NCBI RefSeq assembly: GCF_025165815.1
Contig: NZ_JAFFZE010000009.1
Span: 540,687-604,686 of the forward strand
Origin: Actinophytocola gossypii
GTDB lineage: Bacteria > Actinomycetota > Actinomycetes > Mycobacteriales > Pseudonocardiaceae
Direction of reading: 5' to 3'
Length of the DNA stretch: 64,000 nt
Positions 9,041 through 16,683 of this stretch are shown one piece after another (position 1 is the stretch's first letter; each line of letters begins with the position of its first letter). The position numbers were made by a program, and so were the translations under genes. The notes below the pieces were generated by a model. The model saw only the letters and a program-made list of their open reading frames with translations, did not search any database and had not been told where the DNA came from.

Positions 9041-10432
9041 ATGACCGCACCGCCCGCCGTCCGCGCCGGCAGACGCGAGTGGATCGGCCTCGCCGTGCTC
9101 GCCGTGCCTACCCTGCTGCTCGCCGTCGACAACAGCGTGCTCTACCTCGCGCTGCCCGAGATCACCGCCGACCTCGGGTCCAGCAGCACGCAGACCCTGT
9201 GGATCACCGACGCCTACGGCTTCATGATCGCCGGCTTCCTCATCACGATGGGCACGCTCGGCGACCGGATCGGCCGTCGCAGGCTGCTGCTCCTCGGCGC
9301 GCTGGCGTTCGGCCTCGCCTCCGCCGCGGCCGCCTACGCGCCCAGCGCCGAGCTGCTGATCGCCGCGCGCGCCGCCATGGGTATCGCCGGCGCCGCGGTG
9401 ATGCCCGCGACCCTGTCCATGATCACCGACCTGTTCCGCGACGCCCGGCAGCGCGGCATGGCGATCGCGGTGTGGACCAGCTGCTTCATGGCCGGCGGCG
9501 CGCTCGGTCCGGTGCTCGGCGGGCTGCTGCTGGAGTGGTACTGGTGGGGCGCGGTGTTCCTGATCGGCGTGCCGGTGATGGCCGTGGTGCTCGTGCTCGC
9601 CCCGGTGCTGCTGCCCGAACGCCGCGTCACCGACGCCGGGCGGCTGGAGCTGACCAGCGTCGCGCTGTCGCTCGCGGCCATCCTGCCGGTCGTGTACGGG
9701 CTCAAGGAGCTGGCCAAGGACCCCGGCCTCGTCCCGGTGCTCGCGATCGTCGCCGGCGCGGTGGCCGGGGTGGCCTTCGTGCGCCGGCAGTGCCGGCTCG
9801 CCGCGCCGCTGCTCGACGTCGCGCTGTTCGGCGACCGGGCCTTCCGCGGCGCGCTGCTGGTGCTGCTCGCCGGGATGGCCGCGGTCGGCGGCATCTACCT
9901 GGTGACCACCCAGTACCTCCAGCTGTCGGCCGGGATGTCGGCCCTGGCGGCCGGGCTGTGGCTGGTGCCGGGCGCGGTCGCGACGATCGTCGGCTCGATG
10001 GTCGCCCCGCTCCTGGCCCGGCGGTACCGGCCGGGACTCGTGGTGGCGGCGGGGCTGGCCGTGTCGGCGGCGGGGTTCCTGGCCCTCGTGCCCGACGTGG
10101 GGCTCGGTGTGGCGCTGGTCGCGTTCAGCGTCGGGATGCTGGGCACCGGGCCGCTCGGCGCGCTGGGCATCGACCTGGTGGTCGGGTCGGCCCCGGCGAA
10201 CCGGGCGGGGTCGGCCTCCTCGCTCGCGGAGAGCGGGGGAGAACTGGGCATCGCGCTCGGGGTCGCGGCGTTCGGCAGCCTCGCCACCGCGGTCACCGCC
10301 TCCTCCGGCGCGGTGACCGGCGCGGCCCACGCCGACGGGCTGGTCGCGGTGGCCGGAGCGAGCGCGCTGCTGACCGCCGTGCTGGCCGGGGTCTCGGTGG
10401 CACTGCTGCGCCACGTCCGCCCCACCGCCTAG
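9041..10432 (+). CDS. DHA2-type MFS multidrug efflux transporter
   Basis: 463-residue proton-coupled drug exporter of the 14-TM QacA/SmvA group. LAVDNSVLYLALPEI in TM1 is the family's D1-like motif, GTLGDRIGRRRLLLLGAL is motif A, and a motif-C-like GGALGPVLGGLLLEW lies in TM5. The Shine-Dalgarno AGGAG (9031-9035) is 5 nt before the ATG. It is probably repressed by the divergent TetR protein through the twin palindromes. The substrate is unknown. Confidence 0.94.
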   Translation: MTAPPAVRAGRREWIGLAVLAVPTLLLAVDNSVLYLALPEITADLGSSSTQTLWITDAYGFMIAGFLITMGTLGDRIGRRRLLLLGALAFGLASAAAAYAPSAELLIAARAAMGIAGAAVMPATLSMITDLFRDARQRGMAIAVWTSCFMAGGALGPVLGGLLLEWYWWGAVFLIGVPVMAVVLVLAPVLLPERRVTDAGRLELTSVALSLAAILPVVYGLKELAKDPGLVPVLAIVAGAVAGVAFVRRQCRLAAPLLDVALFGDRAFRGALLVLLAGMAAVGGIYLVTTQYLQLSAGMSALAAGLWLVPGAVATIVGSMVAPLLARRYRPGLVVAAGLAVSAAGFLALVPDVGLGVALVAFSVGMLGTGPLGALGIDLVVGSAPANRAGSASSLAESGGELGIALGVAAFGSLATAVTASSGAVTGAAHADGLVAVAGASALLTAVLAGVSVALLRHVRPTA

Positions 10433-10490
10433 TGGCCCGGTCGCCCGGCCGGATTGGCGCGTTGGTGGGCTCGATCGCGGCCAGTCGGGC

Positions 10491-10504
10491 TAGAGTTCGA
10501 AACG
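10491..10504 (+). promoter_or_regulatory. Leaderless promoter candidate of pafB
   Basis: TAGAGT at 10491-10496, then 7 nt, then GTG (10504), with no Shine-Dalgarno sequence. The same TAGAGT-N7-GTG arrangement recurs on the minus strand at 40022-40009. It would give pafBC their own promoter, consistent with their separation from pafA. Confidence 0.5.
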
Positions 10505-11478
10505 TGTCCGTCGCCCGTGCCGAAAGACTCGTGAACCTGGTGTTGTGCCTGCTCTCGACCCGGCAGTACCTGCCGGCCGAGCGCATCCGGGCCATCGTCG
10601 CCGGCTATGCCGACGCGCCGACCGACGAGGCGTTCCACCGGATGTTCGAGCGGGACAAGAACGAGCTGCGCGACCTCGGCATTCCGCTGGAGTTCGGCAG
10701 CAACCGCACGATCGACGCCGAGGACGGCTACCGGATCGCCCGCCGCGACTACGAGCTCGGCGACATCGACCTGGAGCCGGACGAGGCCGCCGCCGTCGCG
10801 CTCGCCGTCCGGCTGTGGGACTCCCCGGAGCTGACCGGCGCCGCGGCGGGCGCCCTGCTCAAGCTGCGCGCCGCCGGCGTCGACGTCGACCAGGGCGTGC
10901 CCGCGGTGGTGGAGCCGAAGGTGCGCACCACCGAGCCCGCGTTCGGCCCGCTGCTCGCCGCCGTCCAGGCCGGCCGCGCGGTGCGCTTCGACTACCGCAG
11001 ACCCAGCCCGGCCGAGCTGCGTACCCGGACGCTGGAGCCGTGGGGCGTGGTGTCCTGGCGCGGGCGCTGGTACGTGGTCGGCCACGACCGCGACCGGAAC
11101 GCCCCGCGCTGCTTCCGGCTGTCCCGGATCGCCGGCGACGTGCGCGCGTTCGGCCGGCCCGGGGTGGTCAGCCGGCCACCCGACGTCGACCTGCTGGAGT
11201 TCGTGTCGGCCAGCACCGGCGAGCTGCCGGACACCACCACCGTGCGGCTGTGGGTGGCGGAGCACCGGGCCGCCGGCCTGCGCCGCCGGGCCACCGTCGT
11301 CGGCGAGCAGACCATCGACGACGTGCCGGGCGACGTCATCGAGCTGGAGCTGCACCACCCCGACTCGGCGGCCAGCTGGATCGCCGGCTACGGCGAGGAC
11401 GCCCTGGTCCTGGAGCCCGAGGTGCTGCGCAAGACCGTGCACGAACGGCTGCTCGCGGCGGCGGGAGGTGCCCGATGA
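10504..11478 (+). CDS. pafB: PafB, WYL-domain DNA-damage-response activator subunit
   Basis: 324-residue protein with an N-terminal winged HTH (RAERLVNLVLCLLSTRQYLP...), a WYL domain including GRWYVVGHDRDRNAPRCFRLSRI (residues about 190-214) and a C-terminal WCX extension. PafB and PafC form the heterodimeric activator of the LexA-independent DNA damage regulon in mycobacteria. The GTG start at 10504 matches the PafB N terminus and a leaderless promoter. The stop overlaps the pafC ATG (ATGA). It stands 71 bp after an unrelated MFS gene rather than after pafA. Confidence 0.95.
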   Translation: MSVARAERLVNLVLCLLSTRQYLPAERIRAIVAGYADAPTDEAFHRMFERDKNELRDLGIPLEFGSNRTIDAEDGYRIARRDYELGDIDLEPDEAAAVALAVRLWDSPELTGAAAGALLKLRAAGVDVDQGVPAVVEPKVRTTEPAFGPLLAAVQAGRAVRFDYRRPSPAELRTRTLEPWGVVSWRGRWYVVGHDRDRNAPRCFRLSRIAGDVRAFGRPGVVSRPPDVDLLEFVSASTGELPDTTTVRLWVAEHRAAGLRRRATVVGEQTIDDVPGDVIELELHHPDSAASWIAGYGEDALVLEPEVLRKTVHERLLAAAGGAR

Positions 11479-12449
11479 CCTCCGCCCAGGACCGGTTGCC
11501 CCGGCTGCTCGCGCTCGTGCCGTACCTCATCGCTCGGCCAGGCGTCCGGGTCGACGAGGCCGCCGCCGACTTCGGCGTGCCGGCCCGCCAGCTGCGCAAG
11601 GACCTCGAGCTGCTGTGGATGTGCGGGCTCCCCGGGTACGGCCCGGGCGACCTGATCGACCTGTCGTTCGAGGGCGACACGATCTCGGTCGCCTTCGACG
11701 CCGGGATGAACCGGCCGCTGCGACTGACCGGCACCGAGGCCACCGCCCTGCTGGTCGCCCTGAACACCCTGCTCGAGGCCCCCGGCGTGGCCGACGCCGA
11801 CGCGGTGCGCCGGGCCGCCGCCAAGATCGAGGCGGCCGCAGGCCAGGCCCAGCCGGCCGGGGTCGCGGTCGGGCTCGGCGTGCGCGAGGGCGAGACGACG
11901 GCCCGGTCGCGGCGGGTCGTGCAGGGCGCCCTCCGGGCCGGGCACGCGCTGCGGATGACGTACTACACCGCCTCCCGGGACCGGATCACCGAACGCACGG
12001 TCGACCCGATGCGGATGCTGATCGTCGAGGGCCGCAGCTACCTGGAGGCGTGGTGCCGCCGCGCCGAGGCGGTGCGGCTGTTCCGGCTGGACCGGATCGA
12101 CGACGTCACCGAGCTGGACGAGCCGGCCGCGCCGCCGCCCTACGCCGAGCAGACCGACACCTCGGCCGGCCTGTTCCGCGAGCGTCCCGACCACGAGGTC
12201 GCGCAGCTGGTACTGGCGCCGGACGCGCGCTGGGTGTCGGAGTACTACCCGGTGGAGAAGGTCACCGAGCTGGACGACGGGTACCTGCGGGTGCGGATGC
12301 GCTACGCCGACGAGTCGTGGATGGTCCGGCTGCTGCTCGGCCTCGGCGGCGACGTGACGGTCGAGGAGCCGACGGCCCTGGCCCACGGCCTGCGCGACCG
12401 GGCGCGGCGGGCGCTGTCGCGTGCCGGCCAACTGGCGGTAACCCCGTGA
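11475..12449 (+). CDS. pafC: PafC, WYL-domain DNA-damage-response activator subunit
   Basis: 324-residue partner of PafB with the same architecture: N-terminal HTH (QDRLPRLLALVPYLIARPGVRV...), WYL core containing RSYLEAWCRRAEAVRLFRLDRI (residues about 190-212) and a C-terminal WCX region. The gene starts inside the pafB stop codon (ATGA), so the two are translationally coupled, consistent with a heterodimer. A small membrane-protein gene with its own -10-like hexamer follows 60 bp later. Confidence 0.95.
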   Translation: MTSAQDRLPRLLALVPYLIARPGVRVDEAAADFGVPARQLRKDLELLWMCGLPGYGPGDLIDLSFEGDTISVAFDAGMNRPLRLTGTEATALLVALNTLLEAPGVADADAVRRAAAKIEAAAGQAQPAGVAVGLGVREGETTARSRRVVQGALRAGHALRMTYYTASRDRITERTVDPMRMLIVEGRSYLEAWCRRAEAVRLFRLDRIDDVTELDEPAAPPPYAEQTDTSAGLFRERPDHEVAQLVLAPDARWVSEYYPVEKVTELDDGYLRVRMRYADESWMVRLLLGLGGDVTVEEPTALAHGLRDRARRALSRAGQLAVTP

Positions 12450-12497
12450 TCGAAGAAAAGCCGGGTGCCGGCGACCCCACAACGCCCGTTCGGGCAC

Positions 12498-12510
12498 TAC
12501 GGTAGGAACG
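12498..12510 (+). promoter_or_regulatory. Leaderless promoter candidate before the small membrane protein/tatA
   Basis: TACGGT at 12498-12503 lies 6 nt before GTG 12510. It could drive the membrane protein and the downstream tatA-tatC genes. AGGAA (12504-12508) within the same spacer could alternatively serve ATG 12513 as a ribosome-binding site. Confidence 0.35.
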
Positions 12511-12776
12511 TGATGTCGTACCTGCCGACCTGGATCGCGGTCGCCGTGGGACTGGTGCTGCTCGTGGCGGTGCTGGTCCGGTCCGCGCGCACCGTGCGGC
12601 GCTTCGGCGCCACCGCGTCGGCGGTCAACGCCCGATTCGGCGACGAGACCGGCCACCTGCGGGCCCGGTCCGCCGCACTGCGGGTTGCGATGAAAGAGAC
12701 CCGCGCACGGGTGAAGCACACTCCGGCTGACGTACCATCAGAACGCCGGGGGAGACAGGAGGATGACCGTGGGTAA
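12510..12776 (+). CDS. Small single-pass membrane protein of unknown function
   Basis: 88 residues: an N-terminal TM helix (WIAVAVGLVLLVAVLV, residues about 7-22) followed by a basic cytoplasmic segment with helical character (RSARTVRRFGATASAVNARF...). Its 3' end overlaps tatA by 8 bp, suggesting coupled expression. Similar small proteins are often found between pafC and tatA in related actinobacteria, but I know no function. Either GTG 12510 or ATG 12513 could be the start. Confidence 0.75.
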   Translation: MMSYLPTWIAVAVGLVLLVAVLVRSARTVRRFGATASAVNARFGDETGHLRARSAALRVAMKETRARVKHTPADVPSERRGRQEDDRG

Positions 12777-13080
12777 CTTGGGTGTGCCCGAGCTTCTGAT
12801 CATCGCCGGGGTGATCATCCTGCTCTTCGGAGCACGGAAGCTCCCGGAGATGGCGCGTTCGCTTGGCAAGTCCGCGAAGGCGTTCAAGGAAGAGACCAAG
12901 GGCATGCGGGGCGGCAACGACGACGAGGACGAGACCCCGTCGCCGACCGCCCAACCGCAGGCACAGCAGCCGGTCCAGCAGCAGCTGCCGCAGTCCCAGC
13001 CGCCGGCGCCGAGCGTGTCTCAGCAGGTAAACGGCTCGCAGCCGGCTGAGCAGTCCCAGCAGAACAAGAACGCCAGCTAG
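12769..13080 (+). CDS. tatA: Sec-independent translocase component TatA
   Basis: 103-residue pore-forming subunit of the twin-arginine translocase. It has a short N-terminal TM helix (LLIIAGVIILLFGARKLPEM) and the conserved FGARKLPE hinge, an amphipathic helix (ARSLGKSAKAFKEETKG), then a Gln/Pro-rich disordered tail. GTG 12769 is chosen because AGGAGG (12757-12762) is 6 nt upstream; ATG 12763 directly abuts that sequence. tatC follows 18 bp later. TatB is presumably encoded elsewhere, as usual in actinobacteria. Confidence 0.96.
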   Translation: MGNLGVPELLIIAGVIILLFGARKLPEMARSLGKSAKAFKEETKGMRGGNDDEDETPSPTAQPQAQQPVQQQLPQSQPPAPSVSQQVNGSQPAEQSQQNKNAS

Positions 13081-13098
13081 TAGAACGGGCACCCAACG

Positions 13099-14031
13099 GT
13101 GGCGCGCATTCCGCACCGCCGGGACGAAAGCCGTCGCGAGAAGAAGCGTCTTCGAAGCCGCCGGCACAATCCCGACGGCACGATGACCCTTCGGGATCAC
13201 CTGTACGAGCTGAAGCACCGGCTCGGGCTGGCCCTGTTGGCCCTGTTGGTCGGCTGCATCGCTGGCTTCCTGTGGTTCCAGTGGCGAGTCGGGCCGGTGC
13301 CGTCCCTCGGGGACCTGCTGACCGGGCCGTACTGCGCGTTGAACCCGGACGACCTGCTCACCCGGGACAAGTGCGCGCTGCTGCAGACCAAGCCGTTCGA
13401 GGCCTTCCTGGTGCAGTTCAAGGTGGGCCTGGCCGCCGGTGCGGTGTTGACCAGCCCGTTCTGGCTGTACCAGATCTGGGCGTTCGTCACGCCGGGCCTG
13501 TACGACAACGAGCGGAAGTTCACCCGGATCTTCGTGGCTCTGGCGTCCTTCCTGTTCATCTGCGGCGCGGTGCTGGCCTACTTCGTGGTGCCCAAGGGGC
13601 TGGAGGTGCTGATCAGCTTCGGTGGCGAGCAGTTCATCACCGCGCTGACGGCGAACGACTACATCTCGTTCGTGCTGGCGATGCTGCTGATCTTCGGCGT
13701 GAGCTTCGAGCTGCCGCTGGTCATCACCATGCTGAACCGGATCGGGGTGCTGCCCTACCGCAACCTGAAGAACTGGCGGCGGGGCATCATCTTCACCCTG
13801 TTCATCTTCGCCGCGGTCGCCACACCGGGCACCGACCCGATCGGCATGCTCGCGCTGGCCGCGTCGATGACCGTGCTGTTCGAACTGGCCGTGCAGATCG
13901 CCCGCATCCACGACCGCAGGGAAGCACGCAAGGCCGTGGCCGAGGGCTGGGGCGACCCGGAGGACTACGACCTCAAGCCGGAGGACGTGCCGGAGAAGCC
14001 GGCCAAGGCCGGTCTCGACGACGTCACCTGA
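13099..14031 (+). CDS. tatC: Sec-independent translocase component TatC
   Basis: 310-residue six-TM receptor that binds twin-arginine signal peptides. After a basic N-terminal stretch it has TLRDHLYELKHRLGLAL, the conserved HLxELRxR region, then FEAFLVQFKVGLAAGAVLTSPFWLYQIW with the conserved Glu between TM1 and TM2. Six hydrophobic segments and an acidic Lys/Pro tail follow. The start is GTG at 13099. It forms an operon with tatA and, 4 bp downstream, the lipid-kinase gene. Confidence 0.97.
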   Translation: MARIPHRRDESRREKKRLRSRRHNPDGTMTLRDHLYELKHRLGLALLALLVGCIAGFLWFQWRVGPVPSLGDLLTGPYCALNPDDLLTRDKCALLQTKPFEAFLVQFKVGLAAGAVLTSPFWLYQIWAFVTPGLYDNERKFTRIFVALASFLFICGAVLAYFVVPKGLEVLISFGGEQFITALTANDYISFVLAMLLIFGVSFELPLVITMLNRIGVLPYRNLKNWRRGIIFTLFIFAAVATPGTDPIGMLALAASMTVLFELAVQIARIHDRREARKAVAEGWGDPEDYDLKPEDVPEKPAKAGLDDVT

Positions 14032-14035
14032 TCCG

Positions 14036-14941
14036 GTGGGGCTGCGGGCCGCGATGGTGGTGCACCCGGCGTCCGGCCTCGGCCGCGCCGGGCGGATCGC
14101 CGGCGCCGTCGCCGACCGGCTGCGCGGTGCCGTCGACGACCTGGTCACCGTCCGGGTCGACTCCGTCGAGGAGTCCCGCCGGCTGATGGGCGACGCGCAC
14201 GCCGCCGGGCTCGACCTGCTCGTCGTGGTCGGCGGCGACGGCTCGGTGCACCAGGGCGTGCAGTTCTGCGCGGACCGCGGCGTGGCGCTCGCCGTGATCC
14301 CGGCCGGCACCGGCAACGACCTGGCCCGCACCCTCGGCGCCCCGACCGACCCGCTGGCCGCCGCCGACGCCCTGGTCGCCGACATCAGGGCCGACCGCCG
14401 CACCCGCATCGACCTGGGCAAGGTCGAGGGCGGCCCCTGGTTCGCCGGCGTGCTGTGCGCCGGCTTCGACTCGGCGGTGAACGAACGCGCCAACCGAATG
14501 CGCTGGCCCCGCGGCCCGCGCCGGTACGACCTGGCGATCGTCGCCGAACTCGCCCGGCTGCGTGCGGCCCGGCTCAGCGTGGTCGAGGACGGCACCCGCG
14601 CCGACCACTCCGCCGCCACCCAGATCGCCATCGGCAACGTCCCGCACTACGGCGGTGGCATCCCCATCTGCCCGGCCGCCGACCCCACCGACGGCCTGTT
14701 CGACATCACCCTGGTCGGCCGAGCGACTCGGCTCGACCTGGTGCGCATGCTGCCCGGCCTGCGCACCGGCCGGCACGTCGAGCACCGCCTGGTCACCGCG
14801 ACCCGCGCCCGCGAGGTGTCCCTCGGGGAGGACAACGGCTGGGTCGCGTACGCCGACGGCGAACGCATCGGCCCGCTTCCGGTGCGGGTCACCTGCGTGC
14901 CGAACGCGCTGGAAGTTTTCGGTCGGGTCGTGTCCGGTTAG
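14036..14941 (+). CDS. Diacylglycerol kinase family lipid kinase
   Basis: 301-residue soluble lipid kinase of the DagK/YegS/CERK type. The nucleotide-binding signature LLVVVGGDGSVHQG is near residue 60 and IPAGTGNDLARTLG near residue 88; the C-terminal half has the beta-rich domain with NGWVAYADGERIGPLPV. It probably phosphorylates diacylglycerol or a related lipid. The start is GTG 14036, only 4 bp after the tatC stop, so it is co-transcribed with tatAC as in many actinobacteria. Confidence 0.93.
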   Translation: MGLRAAMVVHPASGLGRAGRIAGAVADRLRGAVDDLVTVRVDSVEESRRLMGDAHAAGLDLLVVVGGDGSVHQGVQFCADRGVALAVIPAGTGNDLARTLGAPTDPLAAADALVADIRADRRTRIDLGKVEGGPWFAGVLCAGFDSAVNERANRMRWPRGPRRYDLAIVAELARLRAARLSVVEDGTRADHSAATQIAIGNVPHYGGGIPICPAADPTDGLFDITLVGRATRLDLVRMLPGLRTGRHVEHRLVTATRAREVSLGEDNGWVAYADGERIGPLPVRVTCVPNALEVFGRVVSG

Positions 14942-15009
14942 CGTCCGGCGGTCTCGACGTTCCCGGTGAACGGCACCACCGTGGCGCCGAAGCCGACAAG
15001 GAGCACACC

Positions 15010-15420
15010 GTGAAGTACATGATCCTGACCCTCGCCTCGCAGCTCGACTACGAGAGCCTGTCCGGCAAGCCAGGCTCGGCCTGGACCGACGAGGACTTCG
15101 CCGCCCTGCGCCGGTTCATGACCGACCTCAACAAGGACCTGACCGAGTCGGGCGAGCTGGTCGAGACCCGCGGCCTGGCCGCGCCGGTGCACTCCCGCCG
15201 GCTCCGGCTGCGCGAGGGCGTGCCGGTGGTCACCGACGGGCCGTACGCCGAGACCGAGGAGGTGCTGGCCGGCTACTGGATCGTGGAGTGTGCGAGCTAC
15301 GACCGGGCCACCGAGATCGCGGCGCGGATCGTCGACGGGCCCGGCCCGGACAGCGACCGGGAGAACTACGTCGTCGACGTGCGCCCGCTCGTCGACTCGG
15401 CCGACGACCTGGCGGACTGA
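15010..15420 (+). CDS. YCII/DGPF-domain protein paired with an ECF42 sigma factor
   Basis: 136-residue YCII-like (DGPF) protein: MILTLASQLDYESL at the N terminus and VVTDGPYAETEEVLAGYWIVE (shortened here) near residues 75-94 carrying the DGP motif. Such proteins are systematically encoded next to ECF42 sigma factors, and their biochemical role is unsettled. The start is GTG at 15010, preceded by AAGGAG. The sigma gene begins 2 bp after the stop. Confidence 0.92.
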   Translation: MKYMILTLASQLDYESLSGKPGSAWTDEDFAALRRFMTDLNKDLTESGELVETRGLAAPVHSRRLRLREGVPVVTDGPYAETEEVLAGYWIVECASYDRATEIAARIVDGPGPDSDRENYVVDVRPLVDSADDLAD

Positions 15421-15422
15421 CC

Positions 15423-16670
15423 GTGCCGCCGACCGAGGACCTGCTGCGTGACCTCGCGCCGCGGGTCCTCGGCGCGGTGGTCCGCCGGTACGGCCACTTC
15501 GACACCGCCGAGGACGCCACGCAGGAGGCACTGCTCACGGCGGCCACCCGGTGGCCACGCGACGGCGTGCCGGACAACCCGCTCGGTTGGCTGGTCACCG
15601 TCGCGTCGCGACGGCTCACCGACCTCCTGCGCAACGAGCAGGCCCGGCAGCGCCGCGAGGACACCGTCGCCCGGTGGACCAGGACCGCACCCGCCGCCGA
15701 CTCGACCGCCGACGCCGACGACACGCTGATCCTGCTGTTCCTGTGCTGCCACCCCGCGCTGTCGCCCGCCTCGCAGATCGCGCTGACGCTGCGCGCCGTC
15801 GGTGGCCTGGCCACCGCGGAGATCGCCCGCGCGTTCCTGGTGCCCGAGGCGACCATGACCAGGCGGATCACCCGCGCGAAGAAGGCGGTCAAGGACAGCG
15901 GCACCCCGTTCGCCATGCCCGCCGACCACGCCTCCCGCCTCGACGCGGTGCTGCACGTGCTGTACCTGGTCTTCACCGAGGGCTACGCCGCCACCTCCGG
16001 ACCCGACCTGCACCGGGTGGAGCTGTCGGCAGAGGCGATCCGGCTGACCAGGATCCTGCACCGCCTGCTGCCCACCGACCACGAGGTGACCGGGCTGCTC
16101 GCGTTGATGCTGCTCACCGACGCCCGCCGCCCGGCTCGTACCGGACCGGGCGGTGAGCTGGTGCCGCTGGATGAGCAGGACCGCTCCCGCTGGCACGCCG
16201 ACGCGATCGCCGAGGGCATCGCGCTGATCACCGACGCCCTGCCCAGGGGTACCACGGGCCCCTACCAGCTCCAGGCCGCGATCGCCGCCGTGCACGCCGA
16301 GGCCGCGACCGCCGAGGACACCGACTGGCCGCAGATCGTCGCCCTGTACGAGGTGCTGATGCGGGTGTCCGACGGCCCGGTGGTCGCCCTCAACCACGCC
16401 GTCGCCGTGGCCATGGCCCGTGGCCCCCGGGCCGGCCTCGCCCGGCTCGACGAGGTGGCCGCCGACGAGCGCCTGGCCGCCGACCACCGCCCGCTCGCCG
16501 TCCGCGCTCACCTACTGGAGCGGCTCGGCGACCTCGACGCCGCGCGGAACGCGTATCTCGCCGCCGCCGACCTGGCGACCAGCCTGCCCCGGCAGCGCTA
16601 CCTCAACGCCCGCGCGGCCCGCATCGACGGCCCCGGGGGCGTCGGGCGGCGGGGGGCGGGGGACATGTGA
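15423..16670 (+). CDS. ECF42-type RNA polymerase sigma factor with TPR-like C-terminal extension
   Basis: 415 residues: an ECF sigma core (sigma-2 about residues 5-70 with RRYGHFDTAEDATQEALLTA; sigma-4 about residues 110-165 with GGLATAEIARAFLVPEATMT). A long helical, TPR-like C-terminal domain follows, replacing a conventional anti-sigma factor. This layout plus the adjacent DGPF protein defines ECF42. GTG 15423 has no Shine-Dalgarno sequence but sits 2 bp after the upstream stop, pointing to translational coupling. Confidence 0.93.
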   Translation: MPPTEDLLRDLAPRVLGAVVRRYGHFDTAEDATQEALLTAATRWPRDGVPDNPLGWLVTVASRRLTDLLRNEQARQRREDTVARWTRTAPAADSTADADDTLILLFLCCHPALSPASQIALTLRAVGGLATAEIARAFLVPEATMTRRITRAKKAVKDSGTPFAMPADHASRLDAVLHVLYLVFTEGYAATSGPDLHRVELSAEAIRLTRILHRLLPTDHEVTGLLALMLLTDARRPARTGPGGELVPLDEQDRSRWHADAIAEGIALITDALPRGTTGPYQLQAAIAAVHAEAATAEDTDWPQIVALYEVLMRVSDGPVVALNHAVAVAMARGPRAGLARLDEVAADERLAADHRPLAVRAHLLERLGDLDAARNAYLAAADLATSLPRQRYLNARAARIDGPGGVGRRGAGDM

Positions 16671-16683
16671 AAGTCTTGGGTAC

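Noticed and set aside
12763..12768. ATG 12763 as the tatA start
   Set aside because: It directly abuts the AGGAGG sequence; GTG 12769 has ideal spacing and gives the standard TatA N terminus.
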